From Sulfitobacter noctilucicola (lineage in GTDB: Bacteria > Pseudomonadota > Alphaproteobacteria > Rhodobacterales > Rhodobacteraceae), in assembly GCF_000622385.1 (NCBI RefSeq), contig NZ_JASD01000008.1, positions 1,612,001 to 1,676,000 on the forward strand: a DNA stretch of 64,000 nt, read 5' to 3'. Positions 53,252 to 62,252 of the stretch are shown here, in pieces (position 1 is the stretch's first letter; every line of letters starts with the position of its first letter). The position numbers and the translations under genes were made by a program. A model generated the notes under the pieces. That model saw only the letters and a program-made list of their open reading frames with translations, was not told where the DNA came from and ran no database searches.

Positions 53252-54166
53252 TCAACCAAGAAGCGACAGAATGACGGGCAATGTCACCGCAGAGAACGCG
53301 GTTCCGTACAACACCGTTCGTGCAGACAAGGGCACACTGATGCCGGCAGCGCGGGCCATGATATAGACATTGGCGGCGGGGGGCAGGGCACCCATGATAA
53401 TCGCCGTGGCCACCCAAATCGGATCGAACCCAGAGACGACGATAAAGGCAATCGCAACAGCCAACGGGTGCCCGACAAGCTTTACCGTTAGACATGCCGC
53501 GAGACGTGGCTCGACTTTGCCGCCACGGTTGCGCGCCAGCGTCAGGCCGAGAGAGAACAGGGCGGTGGGCGCTGCGGCATTCTGAAAACCTGTCAGGGGC
53601 ACGTCGATACTGTCTGGCAGGGTCAGGCCGCTTTGCGCGAACAGCAACCCTGCGATGGTCGCAATGATAAAGGGATGGGTAAGAACCTTGCGCAATGGAT
53701 CAACCAGACGTGACCAGCCCTGTGAGTTGCCCCCGATCATCAGCGGCCAAATCGTAAAGATCAACAAAACATCTGCACAGAAAACAAAAGCCGCGGGGGC
53801 GCCAGCCGTCGGGCCAAGCACCGCAACCGTCAGGGCGGGACCCATGTATCCGATATTGGAATAACTTGCGGCAAGCCCGAAAACCGCAGGGTGGTCGCCC
53901 GCCGGATTCTTGCGCCCGATCAACCATCCGCTCAGGAACATCAAGCCAGTGACCATCGTGGTTATCGCGAGAAACCCGATGAGTTCGGAAGCACCGGGTG
54001 GCACGATGCGTACCGATTGGAAAAGCAAAGCGGGCAGCGCAACATAAAAGGTAAAGGCATCGAGCCAACGCTGTTGTTCTGCACCATGGCGGAGCAGGAG
54101 TTGCGCTGCAACGCCGGCAAGTATGTATAGAAAAAACGGGGCAATAAGCCCCAGTCCGACCATCAT
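53252..54166 (-). CDS. AEC-family transporter (auxin efflux carrier-like)
   Basis: This 304-residue protein has about ten hydrophobic segments in the two five-helix repeats of AEC proteins. FYVALPALLFQSVRIVPPG at the first repeat and ASYSNIGYMGPALTVAVLGP near residue 110 are typical. Family members move organic acids such as malate, malonate or auxin. It is a single-gene unit on the minus strand, downstream of a LysR gene by about 100 bases. The substrate is unknown. Confidence 0.9.
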   Translation of the reverse strand: MMVGLGLIAPFFLYILAGVAAQLLLRHGAEQQRWLDAFTFYVALPALLFQSVRIVPPGASELIGFLAITTMVTGLMFLSGWLIGRKNPAGDHPAVFGLAASYSNIGYMGPALTVAVLGPTAGAPAAFVFCADVLLIFTIWPLMIGGNSQGWSRLVDPLRKVLTHPFIIATIAGLLFAQSGLTLPDSIDVPLTGFQNAAAPTALFSLGLTLARNRGGKVEPRLAACLTVKLVGHPLAVAIAFIVVSGFDPIWVATAIIMGALPPAANVYIMARAAGISVPLSARTVLYGTAFSAVTLPVILSLLG

Positions 54167-54272
54167 AGCAACGTTTCCTGTGCATTCGGGTGGGCCGTTG
54201 AAATGCGTGGAACGGCTCTATCGTGTCCGCTGTCCATCGCGTAACCGTTCCAAAGTTTCAAGCGGCTGGCAT

Positions 54273-55175
54273 TCAGAACTGCAACTTGGGCGACAAAAAT
54301 GCCGAGGTGAAATAGCCTTTGAGTGTCTCCATTGCGAGACTGCGCGCCGCGCCGCGGTTGAATGCGAGCCCTACATCCATCGTCGGAATTTCAACATCGG
54401 TGGGGACCGTTTCGATCCGACGTCCTTCCAGCGACCAAGGGCGGTACACCATATCCGACAGGATGGTTACGCCCTGACCATTCCCAACAAGCGAGCGGAC
54501 CGCTTCAACGGAGGATGTGCGCAGCTTCACATTGGGATTCTGATTGTGGCTGTTCCAATATTTCATACTGGAATGGGCCGCCTCGTCGACCGTGAGCATC
54601 ACGTAAGGTTCCTGTGCAATACGGCTGAGGGGAACGTCACCTTCGTGGCAGAATTCATGGCCTGCCGGCACCCATAGCCGGCGTGGCGACTTGAGAAGTG
54701 TCAGGGTTTCAATGCCATCGCGCTGGATATTTGAGGTCAGCGCCAGCGCCATGTCTATCTGGCACCTGAGCAGCTGCTCTTCGATGCTCTGACGGTTCAG
54801 TTCAACAATCTGGATGTCGAGACGCGGATAAAGCTGGCTAAGCCGCCCCAAATGATAGGGCAAGAAGTAACCGATGACCGTATAGGACGCGGCAACAGTG
54901 AGCGTTCCGGTAACCTCGTTGCTGCCGCGATCAAATTCATGGGCGGCATCGATTCGCTCCAGAATATCTCTGGCCGCATGCAGGAATTGCCGCCCGTCCT
55001 TGGTCAGATCCATCCCCTGCGCGCGCCGTTGAAAAAGCGAAACGCCTAAAATTGCCTCAAGTTCGCGCACAGAACTGGTGACAGATGACTGCGAAATTGA
55101 GAGAAGTTTTGCTGCGCGGCTCACTTGCCCGGTTTCGGCAGTGGCGACAAAGTACTTCAAGTGCTTGAAATTCAT
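54273..55175 (-). CDS. LysR-family transcriptional regulator
   Basis: This 300-residue protein has the LysR helix-turn-helix (GQVSRAAKLLSISQSSVTSS, then VRELE) and a substrate-binding effector domain with VAASYTVIGYFLPYHLGRL. It is divergent from pxpA across 133 bases and so is the likely regulator of the pxpA-BCCP-biotin carboxylase cluster. It may also affect the AEC gene downstream. No distinct box was settled on in the gap. Confidence 0.93.
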   Translation of the reverse strand: MNFKHLKYFVATAETGQVSRAAKLLSISQSSVTSSVRELEAILGVSLFQRRAQGMDLTKDGRQFLHAARDILERIDAAHEFDRGSNEVTGTLTVAASYTVIGYFLPYHLGRLSQLYPRLDIQIVELNRQSIEEQLLRCQIDMALALTSNIQRDGIETLTLLKSPRRLWVPAGHEFCHEGDVPLSRIAQEPYVMLTVDEAAHSSMKYWNSHNQNPNVKLRTSSVEAVRSLVGNGQGVTILSDMVYRPWSLEGRRIETVPTDVEIPTMDVGLAFNRGAARSLAMETLKGYFTSAFLSPKLQF

Positions 55176-55308
55176 GACTTCTCTACTTTTTTCTAACGGC
55201 GCTCCCTAATGATATCTGAAAAAATGATAATGCGTCAGCGAAAAAAAGAAATTCCAATTACGCGAATTCTGAACATCAATGTGAGGGCATAAACGAGAGG
55301 GCGACGGC

Positions 55309-56091
55309 GTGAAGCAAGTAGTAGATCTGAACTGCGATATGGGCGAGGGATTTGGTCAATGGGTCCTTGGTGACGCGCCGGATGACCAGATCATGAAGAT
55401 CATCAGTTCCGCTAACATTGCGGCTGGATTTCACGCTGGTGACGCGAACTCAATGAACCGCGTGGTGAAGTTGGCACAGGCACATGGCGTCGGTGTCGGT
55501 GCGCATCCGGGCTATGCCGATTTGCAAGGTTTCGGGCGCCGTTACATCAACACTGATTCCGCCGAATTGATTAATGACATTCTTTATCAGATCGGTGCGA
55601 TCCGCGAATTCGGGCGGCGCTACGGTGCACCGTTGCAGCACGTTAAACTTCACGGCGCGCTGTATATGGAAGCCGCGACAAACGATGACCTTTCAGAAAT
55701 GCTGGTGGATACCTTGCAGGTCACAAGCCCTGATGCCCTGCTGTTTTGCATGGGCATTTCCAAAACCTACGCCGCCGCAAAGCGGGCAGGGCATCCGGTC
55801 ATTCGCGAATTCTATGCCGACCGCGATTACGATAATTCCGGCTCTATCGTGTTCACACGTCAGGTCGGTCGGCCTGATCCGGCCAAGATCGCAGAAAAAT
55901 GCGTAAAAGCATGCCAAACCGGCAAAGTCACAACGGTAGAAGGCGATGAGATGGACATCGAGTTTGAATCGATTTGCTTCCACTCGGACACGCCCGGTGC
56001 TCTTAGCATGGGACAGGCGATCAGATCGGGCTTGTCGGACGCAGGCATACGCATCGCGACAGCTGCCGAAGTTGCAAAAACACTCTCGTAA
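55309..56091 (+). CDS. pxpA: LamB/YcsF family protein, 5-oxoprolinase subunit A-like
   Basis: This 260-residue protein has the LamB/YcsF start VVDLNCDMGEGFGQWVLGD, the metal-site segments NIAAGFHAGDANSM and GVGAHPGYADLQGFGRR, and HVKLHGALYMEA in the middle. The start is a GTG at 55309. In PxpABC, PxpA with PxpB and PxpC opens 5-oxoproline to glutamate with ATP. Here it is the first gene of a cluster with BCCP and biotin carboxylase, 23 bases before the BCCP gene. The true substrate may therefore be a lactam or amide that is carboxylated first. Confidence 0.9.
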   Translation: MKQVVDLNCDMGEGFGQWVLGDAPDDQIMKIISSANIAAGFHAGDANSMNRVVKLAQAHGVGVGAHPGYADLQGFGRRYINTDSAELINDILYQIGAIREFGRRYGAPLQHVKLHGALYMEAATNDDLSEMLVDTLQVTSPDALLFCMGISKTYAAAKRAGHPVIREFYADRDYDNSGSIVFTRQVGRPDPAKIAEKCVKACQTGKVTTVEGDEMDIEFESICFHSDTPGALSMGQAIRSGLSDAGIRIATAAEVAKTLS

Positions 56092-56114
56092 AGAAATCAG
56101 ACAAGGAGACTACT

Positions 56115-56351
56115 ATGGCGCAGGTCATGTCCCCCGTTCCGGGCACTTTCTACACTCAGGCTTCTCCCGAAGAACCGACATACAAATCCAAAGGTGACAG
56201 CGTTGCCGTAGGCGACACCATCGGTTTGGTGGAGGTGATGAAGACATTCATCGAAATCAAGGCAGAGACAGCCGGTACGTTCGACAGCTATCTTGTGGAA
56301 AATGGTGCCGCCGTCACGGCCGGTGAAGCGCTTGCGCAGCTGGAGGAATAA
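56115..56351 (+). CDS. Biotin carboxyl carrier protein (stand-alone biotinyl domain)
   Basis: This 78-residue protein is a single biotinyl/lipoyl domain. The biotin-acceptor lysine lies in LVEVMKTFIEIKAE; the usual AMKM is EVMKT here, so the residue before and after the Met-Lys pair differ. A glycine turn follows at GEALAQLEE. It lacks the Pro/Ala-rich N-terminal extension of fatty-acid BCCP. The biotin carboxylase gene starts 2 bases after its stop. It should carry carboxybiotin between the carboxylase and the KipI/KipA-like transferase subunits. Confidence 0.9.
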   Translation: MAQVMSPVPGTFYTQASPEEPTYKSKGDSVAVGDTIGLVEVMKTFIEIKAETAGTFDSYLVENGAAVTAGEALAQLEE

Positions 56352-56353
56352 GA

Positions 56354-57721
56354 ATGCCAATCCAGCGCATGTTCATTGCCAACCGTGGCGAGATCGCGGT
56401 GCGGATTATTCACGCGGCGCAGGCGATGGGTGTTCACACGATCCAAGCCTATTCAGAAGCGGACGCGGATATGCTGGCGGTGCGTTTGGCTGATGAGTCC
56501 GTATGCATCGGGCCTGCGCAAGCGGCGCAATCCTATCTGAACGTCGATGCCGTCGTAGCGGCAGCAAAGGCTGCCAAAGCAGATGCTGTGCATCCGGGCT
56601 ATGGATTTCTGGCCGAAAACGCCGGCTTTGTCCGGGCGCTGACTGCTGCTGGTATCACCTTTGTCGGGCCTTCCGCCGATACAATTGACAGGATGGGCGA
56701 TAAAGTTGCCGCGCGACAGGCGGCGCAGTCCGCAGGTGTGCCTGTGGTTCCGGGGTCGAAAGGGCGCTTGGAGACAACCGACGAAGCCGTGAAAGTGGCA
56801 TCAGAGGTTGGATACCCCGTGATGATCAAGGCTGCAGCTGGCGGCGGCGGCAAGGGTATTCGCATCGCGCAAAACGAAGACGAATTGCGCAAGATGGCCC
56901 CGCAAGCGCAGGCCGAGGCCGCCGCTTCTTTCGGGGATGGCGGGCTATATTTGGAACGTGCAATTCAGTCCCCACGCCACATCGAAGTGCAGATCATGGG
57001 CGACGGCAAGGACGCGGTGCACTACTTTGAGCGCGAATGTTCGATGCAGCGCCGCCGTCAGAAGGTCTGGGAGGAGGCGGGTGCCGCCTGTCTGGATGAG
57101 GAAACGCGCAAACATCTGTGCGACACTGCTGTGTCGCTGGCCAAAGCGGTCAACTATGTGGGTGCCGGCACTCTCGAATACCTCTATGACGGCGTTACCA
57201 AAGAGTTTTTCTTTATCGAGATGAACACACGGATTCAGGTGGAACACCCTGTGACCGAAATGTTGACCGGCACAGATCTTGTCCAAGAGATGATACATGT
57301 TTGCGGTGGTGGAAAGCTCCGCCAACAGCAGTCGGACATCACCCGCTCTGGTCATGCGATCGAGGTCCGGCTGAATGCCGAAGATCCGCTGATGCAATTC
57401 ATGCCGTTTCCGGGACAGGTCACAGGTCTGACAGTGCCTGAGGGCAAGGGTATCCGCTTTGATCACTTTTTATACGAAGGCTATCAAATTCCACCGTTTT
57501 ACGACTCACTTTTGGGCAAGTTGATCGTCCATGCACCCGACCGTGCTGCGGCCATTGACTTGATGGTGACCGCGCTCGAAGGGCTTGAAATCGAAGGTGT
57601 CAAAACAACCAAGCCGCTGCATTTGGCGCTCGCAAATGATGCTGCGGTCCGGGCGGACGACTTTCATACTCAATGGCTTGAGCCGTGGCTGGCTGCGGGC
57701 AACCTGACTTCAACGCGCTAA
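56354..57721 (+). CDS. Biotin carboxylase (AccC-like)
   Basis: This 455-residue ATP-grasp enzyme carboxylates biotin using bicarbonate and ATP. The start IQRMFIANRGEIAVRIIHAA, the ATP glycine loop KAAAGGGGKGIRI, ECSMQRRRQKVWEEA, and the active-site FIEMNTRIQVEHPVTEM are all intact. It lies between the BCCP gene and the KipI-like gene with short gaps, so it serves this cluster rather than fatty-acid synthesis (no accB or accD nearby). It resembles the BC domain at the start of urea carboxylase. Confidence 0.94.
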   Translation: MPIQRMFIANRGEIAVRIIHAAQAMGVHTIQAYSEADADMLAVRLADESVCIGPAQAAQSYLNVDAVVAAAKAAKADAVHPGYGFLAENAGFVRALTAAGITFVGPSADTIDRMGDKVAARQAAQSAGVPVVPGSKGRLETTDEAVKVASEVGYPVMIKAAAGGGGKGIRIAQNEDELRKMAPQAQAEAAASFGDGGLYLERAIQSPRHIEVQIMGDGKDAVHYFERECSMQRRRQKVWEEAGAACLDEETRKHLCDTAVSLAKAVNYVGAGTLEYLYDGVTKEFFFIEMNTRIQVEHPVTEMLTGTDLVQEMIHVCGGGKLRQQQSDITRSGHAIEVRLNAEDPLMQFMPFPGQVTGLTVPEGKGIRFDHFLYEGYQIPPFYDSLLGKLIVHAPDRAAAIDLMVTALEGLEIEGVKTTKPLHLALANDAAVRADDFHTQWLEPWLAAGNLTSTR

Positions 57722-57737
57722 TCATTGGAGGGATACC

Positions 57738-58613
57738 ATGAAGACACGTTATACCTATGGCGGCGATGAACATATCTATGTCGAGATGGACGATGAAATG
57801 TCACTCGATGCGTTTTTCAAATCGCTTTCGATGAGCAACGCTGTGCGCGATGCAAAAATTGAGGGGGTCACCGAAATTTGCCCTGCGAACGCTTCGTTTC
57901 AGGTGCGGTTTGATCCTGATGTGATCGCGCCGGACGACATGATGGCAAAGGTCAAAGAGCTGGAGCATCGTGCCGAAGACGCAGAGAAACGTCTGAAAAC
58001 CCGCATCATCGAGATACCGGTCTACTATCAGGATCCTTGGACCCATGAGACGCTGATGCGTTTCCGCGAACGCCATCAGGACCCGTCCGGTAGCGATCTG
58101 GACTACGCCGCACGGATCAACGGTTTCGACAGTGTCGACGCCTTTATCGAGGCGCATCATGCACAGCCGTGGTTCGTATCCATGGTTGGTTTCGTCGCGG
58201 GGCTCCCGTTCTTGTACCAGTTGGTCGACCGGGAAAAGCAGCTGCAGGTACCGAAATATCTGCGGCCCCGAACGGATACACCAAAACAGACCGTTGGCTA
58301 TGGAGGCTGCTTTTCTTGCGTTTATTCAGTGCGGGGCGCGGGCGGATATCAGATGTTTGGTGTCACCCCGATGCCTATTTTCGATCCTGAGCAAAAACAA
58401 AGCTACCTCAAGGATTTCATGGTGTTCTTCAAACCCGGAGACATCGTTAAGTGGAAGCCGATTGACCGCGACGAATACGACCGCATTCTGGCCGAGGTCG
58501 AAGCGGACACATATGTGCCGCGCATCGCCGAAGTGGATTTCGATCTTGATGCCTTTAACGCGGACATGGCTGGCACCAACGCCAAACTGATGGAGGCCCT
58601 CAATGTCGCTTAA
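57738..58613 (+). CDS. KipI-like carboxyltransferase subunit (urea carboxylase CT-like, PxpB family)
   Basis: At 291 residues it is longer than typical PxpB (about 220-240). The C-terminal half resembles the first part of the urea carboxylase carboxyltransferase domain: ARINGFDSVDAF, LQVPKYLRPRTD and then VGYGGCFSCVYSVRGAGGYQ, which recalls the VGIGGAY...GPGGYQF stretch of that enzyme. PxpB and KipI share this fold as well. With the KipA-like gene that overlaps it by 11 bases it would form the transferase that accepts carboxybiotin. The substrate could be urea-like, an amide or a lactam. Confidence 0.82.
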   Translation: MKTRYTYGGDEHIYVEMDDEMSLDAFFKSLSMSNAVRDAKIEGVTEICPANASFQVRFDPDVIAPDDMMAKVKELEHRAEDAEKRLKTRIIEIPVYYQDPWTHETLMRFRERHQDPSGSDLDYAARINGFDSVDAFIEAHHAQPWFVSMVGFVAGLPFLYQLVDREKQLQVPKYLRPRTDTPKQTVGYGGCFSCVYSVRGAGGYQMFGVTPMPIFDPEQKQSYLKDFMVFFKPGDIVKWKPIDRDEYDRILAEVEADTYVPRIAEVDFDLDAFNADMAGTNAKLMEALNVA

Positions 58614-59574
58614 AATTATTCAGCCCGGACTGTCGACCTCTATTCAGGATTTGGGCCGCCCCGGTTACTTTCATCTGGGCATCCCAATTGGCGGCGCGAT
58701 GGACCGGTTTGCATTGCGTGTTGCCAATATGCTGGTCGGAAACCCCGAAGGCGCTGCAGGTTTCGAAGTTGTCTTTATGGGGCCGACAATCGAGTTCCAG
58801 AAAGACGCCTTGATCTCAGTCACAGGCGCAAACCTTCCACCAAAGATCGACGGCACTCCCTGCGAGACATGGACGGCAATCGAGGTAAAGGCGGGCCAAA
58901 CGCTTAGCTTTGATTTTCTGAAATCCGGCGCGCGCGCCTATATCGCGATCAGTGGGGGCATCGATACGCCACCGGCACTTGGCAGTCGTTCTACTTATCC
59001 GATTGGCGCGCTGGGAGGCATTGAAGGCCGCAATATCCAAGAAGGAGACATCATTCCCTTGGGCGAGGCCGATATGATCGAACCCGGGCTGAGCGTTCCT
59101 GAAAAGCTGCGCCGTTTGCCCGGTAATCCGGCAGAACTTCGCGTGTTGCCGGGATTATACTGGCACCGTCTGACACCGGCATCACAGAAACAGTTCTTTG
59201 CGGATGACTGGGCCGTCGCATTGGAAGCGGACCGGATGGGGTACCGTTTCAAGGGAGGCAATCCGCTCGAGTTTGTAGACCGCGAACAGCCTTTCGGTGC
59301 TGGCGCCGACCCTTCCAACATCGTCGATGGTTGCTATTCCTACGGTTCCATTCAGGTGCCAGGCGGGCTGGAACCGATTGTGCTGCACCGCGACGCGGTA
59401 TCTGGCGGTGGCTATTTCACCTTGGGTGCGATCATTTCCGCTGACATGGATTTGATCGGACAGTTGCAGCCGCACACGCCGGTCAAATTCGTGCAGGTCA
59501 ACATGGACCAAGCGATAAAAGCCCGCGCAGAGCGGAAGAAGATGCTTGCACAGGTACGTGAGCATCTAGGTTAA
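58603..59574 (+). CDS. KipA-like carboxyltransferase subunit (PxpC family)
   Basis: This 323-residue protein has the KipA/PxpC N-terminus SLKIIQPGLSTSIQDLGRPG and further family segments, ARAYIAISGGIDTPPALGSR and DRMGYRFKGG with the PGGLEPIVL stretch after it. The ATG at 58603 follows GGAGG and overlaps the KipI-like gene by 11 bases. Together with that protein it matches the carboxyltransferase half of urea carboxylase, or PxpBC. It is the last gene of the cluster; the next gene begins 226 bases later. Confidence 0.88.
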   Translation: MSLKIIQPGLSTSIQDLGRPGYFHLGIPIGGAMDRFALRVANMLVGNPEGAAGFEVVFMGPTIEFQKDALISVTGANLPPKIDGTPCETWTAIEVKAGQTLSFDFLKSGARAYIAISGGIDTPPALGSRSTYPIGALGGIEGRNIQEGDIIPLGEADMIEPGLSVPEKLRRLPGNPAELRVLPGLYWHRLTPASQKQFFADDWAVALEADRMGYRFKGGNPLEFVDREQPFGAGADPSNIVDGCYSYGSIQVPGGLEPIVLHRDAVSGGGYFTLGAIISADMDLIGQLQPHTPVKFVQVNMDQAIKARAERKKMLAQVREHLG

Positions 59575-59800
59575 GCGTGTCCATGAGGCCGGTGACTGCC
59601 TGATGGCGCTCACCGGTCTGCCATAGAGGGTCTAAGCCGGTTTGACCGGTGATGCGCTGGAATAACGTGATCGACACACATTCGCGTCTGAAAGAATACC
59701 GAATGTAGCCGGCGGCAAGGTGACATTTACGTCTGGTCTTTGCAGAGGTAAAAACAGCGAGGCCAATTGTGCGGCCCAGTAAGGGAGGACGTTCCCACCA

Positions 59801-61036
59801 ATGGCCGGTACTCTTCATGATCGACATAAACTTGCCTCGCCTCCGCGGGTAAAACGGCGCAAACTCAGGGTGCGCGGCACCGATGTAACCCTGCTCGAAG
59901 AGGTGCGGCAGCTGGCCATCGCCGATCTGGGTTATGACATCGAATTTGAATCGCTTGATTTTCTAAGCTGTCAACGCCGCGCGGCGATGGACCCGCTTAC
60001 ATACGATATCTACGAACAGTGTTTTCATAACCTCGATATCGTTTGGTATTGGGGCGCTTTGCAGCCAATCGACACTGCTTTGATAAAGCAATGGGACAAC
60101 GTGGGTAATCTGGCCAAGGTCGGTGGTATCAGCAAATATACATGGCACGGCCACGGTGACGCGCCTGTGCGCAAGCTATACGTTCAGCCGGATGGCACGC
60201 TGGGCCAGCAGCAAATGCCACAGATCAGCATGCTGCCGACCACGCATAACGTAGACAGCTTTGGATTTGATCGCCGTCTGTTTGGTGATGAGGGGCCGGA
60301 AGGATCAAGCTGGGCTTGGTTGCTTGACCGACGTGCGCGCGGCCGCATTGCTTTGGTGGATGAACCCGCAATCGGGATATTTGATGTAGCACTTGCGGCA
60401 GAGGCCAACGGCGATCTGACCTTCAAAGACATCGGGAATATGACTGTCGACGAAATCGACAGCCTGATGGCATTGCTTGAAACACTGCGCCAACAGGGGT
60501 TCTTTGTTGGCAGTTGGGTCGATGCCGACCAAGCCGAAAAGCTGGTTTTGGAAGACCGTGTGTCGGTCCAGAGCATGTGGGCACCCTCTTATGGTAACCT
60601 GGGACCAATGGAGGGAACGTTTTGCGAAAGTGTCCCTCGGGAGGGCTACCGTGCATGGCACGGCGGAGCGTCGCTGGCCCGCCACCTGAGCGGCTCCAAG
60701 CTTGAGATGGCCTATGAGTACCTTAACTGGTGGTTGACCGGGCCGGCTGGGGCAGTGATGGCGCGCCAAGGTCACTATATGACAAATCCAGAGGGCGTGC
60801 GGGAATACCTGAGCCCCGAAGAATGGGGCTATTGGTATGACGGCGACATTGCGCCTTGTGACCTTAAGGGACCAACAGGAAAAACTGTTGTCCGTGCCGG
60901 TCAGCGTAGGCCCGGCGGGGCCTACAACGAGCGTGTCAGCCGGATCGCCCTGTGGAATACGACGATGGACGAATATAACTACGCTGCCCGTGCATGGAAC
61001 CGGTTCATTGCAACATTGGGTGCAGGCGTATCATGA
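59801..61036 (+). CDS. PotD-like solute-binding protein without a visible signal peptide
   Basis: This 411-residue protein has the PotD/spermidine-type binding fold: LRVRGTDVTLLEEVRQLAIA, FDRR regions, VDEPAIGIFDVALAAEANGD and GSWVDADQAEKLVL. Its N-terminus, MAGTLHDRHKLASPPRVKRR, is basic and polar with no hydrophobic stretch, and there is no Tat or lipobox motif. The nearest ribosome site (AAGGGAGG, 59781-59788) is 12 bases from the ATG, and no alternative start supplies a signal. Its stop overlaps the GntR gene start (ATGA at 61033). It may act inside the cell, possibly as a ligand-binding partner of the regulator, or the export signal was lost. Confidence 0.8.
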   Translation: MAGTLHDRHKLASPPRVKRRKLRVRGTDVTLLEEVRQLAIADLGYDIEFESLDFLSCQRRAAMDPLTYDIYEQCFHNLDIVWYWGALQPIDTALIKQWDNVGNLAKVGGISKYTWHGHGDAPVRKLYVQPDGTLGQQQMPQISMLPTTHNVDSFGFDRRLFGDEGPEGSSWAWLLDRRARGRIALVDEPAIGIFDVALAAEANGDLTFKDIGNMTVDEIDSLMALLETLRQQGFFVGSWVDADQAEKLVLEDRVSVQSMWAPSYGNLGPMEGTFCESVPREGYRAWHGGASLARHLSGSKLEMAYEYLNWWLTGPAGAVMARQGHYMTNPEGVREYLSPEEWGYWYDGDIAPCDLKGPTGKTVVRAGQRRPGGAYNERVSRIALWNTTMDEYNYAARAWNRFIATLGAGVS

Positions 61037-62016
61037 GCAAATCGCCAAAAATATCCGGGCAAGAGCCGCTCTATGAAACCATCAGCCGGGTGTTGCGCCA
61101 CAATATCAAGTCGGGACGCCTTCCAGAGGGGTTGGTCCTCATTGAGGGGCCGATCGCAAAGCTGATGCAGACAAGCCGCGCACCGGTACAGACGTCTCTT
61201 CGAATGCTGAATTCCGAGGGACTCATTCACCGGTTTCGCGGGCGTGGGTACCTTGTTGGCACCAAAGTGCAGGGACTCACACCGATACGGCGTGGCCTTG
61301 ACGAGTTCAACTTCGAAATCCCCTCGGACTCTCGTGAGGCGCTGACGGTGCGCGGAACGTGGTTGCGGGTTTATGACCGGGTTGAGGGCGAGATTGCCTC
61401 ATGCCAGATTTTCGGTGAGTTTCGCGTGATTGAAACTGAATTGGCCGATCACTTAGGGGTCAGCCGCACGGTCGCGCGCGATGTATTAAGTCGTCTGAAC
61501 GAACGTGGTCTCTTGCGCAAAGGCGCGACATCGCACTGGTTGGCCGGACCGATGACTGCACGCACATTACGTGAAAAATACGAATTGCGCAGCATCATGG
61601 AGACTGCCGCATTGCGTCAGGCAGCCGATTATATTGATCCCGTGCAAATCGCACGTGTTCGGGACCGCATCGAAGCAGGTGAAAGCAAAGGCGCGTCAGA
61701 GCTGGAGGAGGCGCTGATGACGCACTGCCTTTCCCGTGCGCCGAACGCTGCATTGGTGGAACTGATTGCCAATAACAGATTGCTGCTGTCGGCGATGGAT
61801 GATGCGCTGAACAACCTCGGTTTGCCTGTCGATACCGTTGCGCTTGACCAATACAAAACGCTTTTTGATCTCATCGGATCGCGTCAGATTGATGCTTCAA
61901 TCGAGTATCTGAAAGAGCATCTGCGCATCCTCGCGTACAAGAGTCTGGCACGTCTCAAAATCGTTGCGCTGGTTCCAGAGAGCGAGTCGATCCCAAGATA
62001 TCTCGTGCCTGTCTAA
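61033..62016 (+). CDS. GntR-family regulator with two winged-helix segments
   Basis: This 327-residue protein shows two winged-helix segments in tandem. The first (about residues 10-75) includes MQTSRAPVQTSLRMLNSEGL, with IHRFRGRGYLVG as the wing. The second (about 130-180) is LADHLGVSRTVARDVLSRLN, a normal GntR recognition helix, with a wing at GLLRKGATSHWLAG. A helical FCD-like domain (about 185-310) follows. The start overlaps the stop of the solute-binding protein (ATGA). It lies just before a PotA/PotB-type importer and probably controls that and its own operon. A double DNA-binding region is unusual for GntR. Confidence 0.85.
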   Translation: MSKSPKISGQEPLYETISRVLRHNIKSGRLPEGLVLIEGPIAKLMQTSRAPVQTSLRMLNSEGLIHRFRGRGYLVGTKVQGLTPIRRGLDEFNFEIPSDSREALTVRGTWLRVYDRVEGEIASCQIFGEFRVIETELADHLGVSRTVARDVLSRLNERGLLRKGATSHWLAGPMTARTLREKYELRSIMETAALRQAADYIDPVQIARVRDRIEAGESKGASELEEALMTHCLSRAPNAALVELIANNRLLLSAMDDALNNLGLPVDTVALDQYKTLFDLIGSRQIDASIEYLKEHLRILAYKSLARLKIVALVPESESIPRYLVPV

Positions 62017-62252
62017 AAAATGACTCGAGCATCCAATAATCATTTTGAATAATTGAAATTTCTTAAAATATCGCCAGATATACACGTAATAGTAGATATT
62101 TTTCGCAAAAAATTCATAAAGATGACTATTGCCACAGCCATTAAACAGTCTTTTCATACGTTATACATTTTATGAGAGGGCATCGCACACAGCGTTTTGT
62201 GCGGGTCGCAGGACCGGACCTTGCCTTTCTTTTACACCAAATCGAGGGCTGA

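Noticed and set aside
55176..55308. Possible LysR box in the gap between the LysR gene and pxpA
   Set aside because: Several ATGAT-containing stretches are present, but none makes a convincing single T-N11-A palindrome.
59575..59800. Imperfect stem (CCGGTGA with TCACCGG) after the KipA-like gene
   Set aside because: The loop is long and there is no T run, so I did not call it a terminator.
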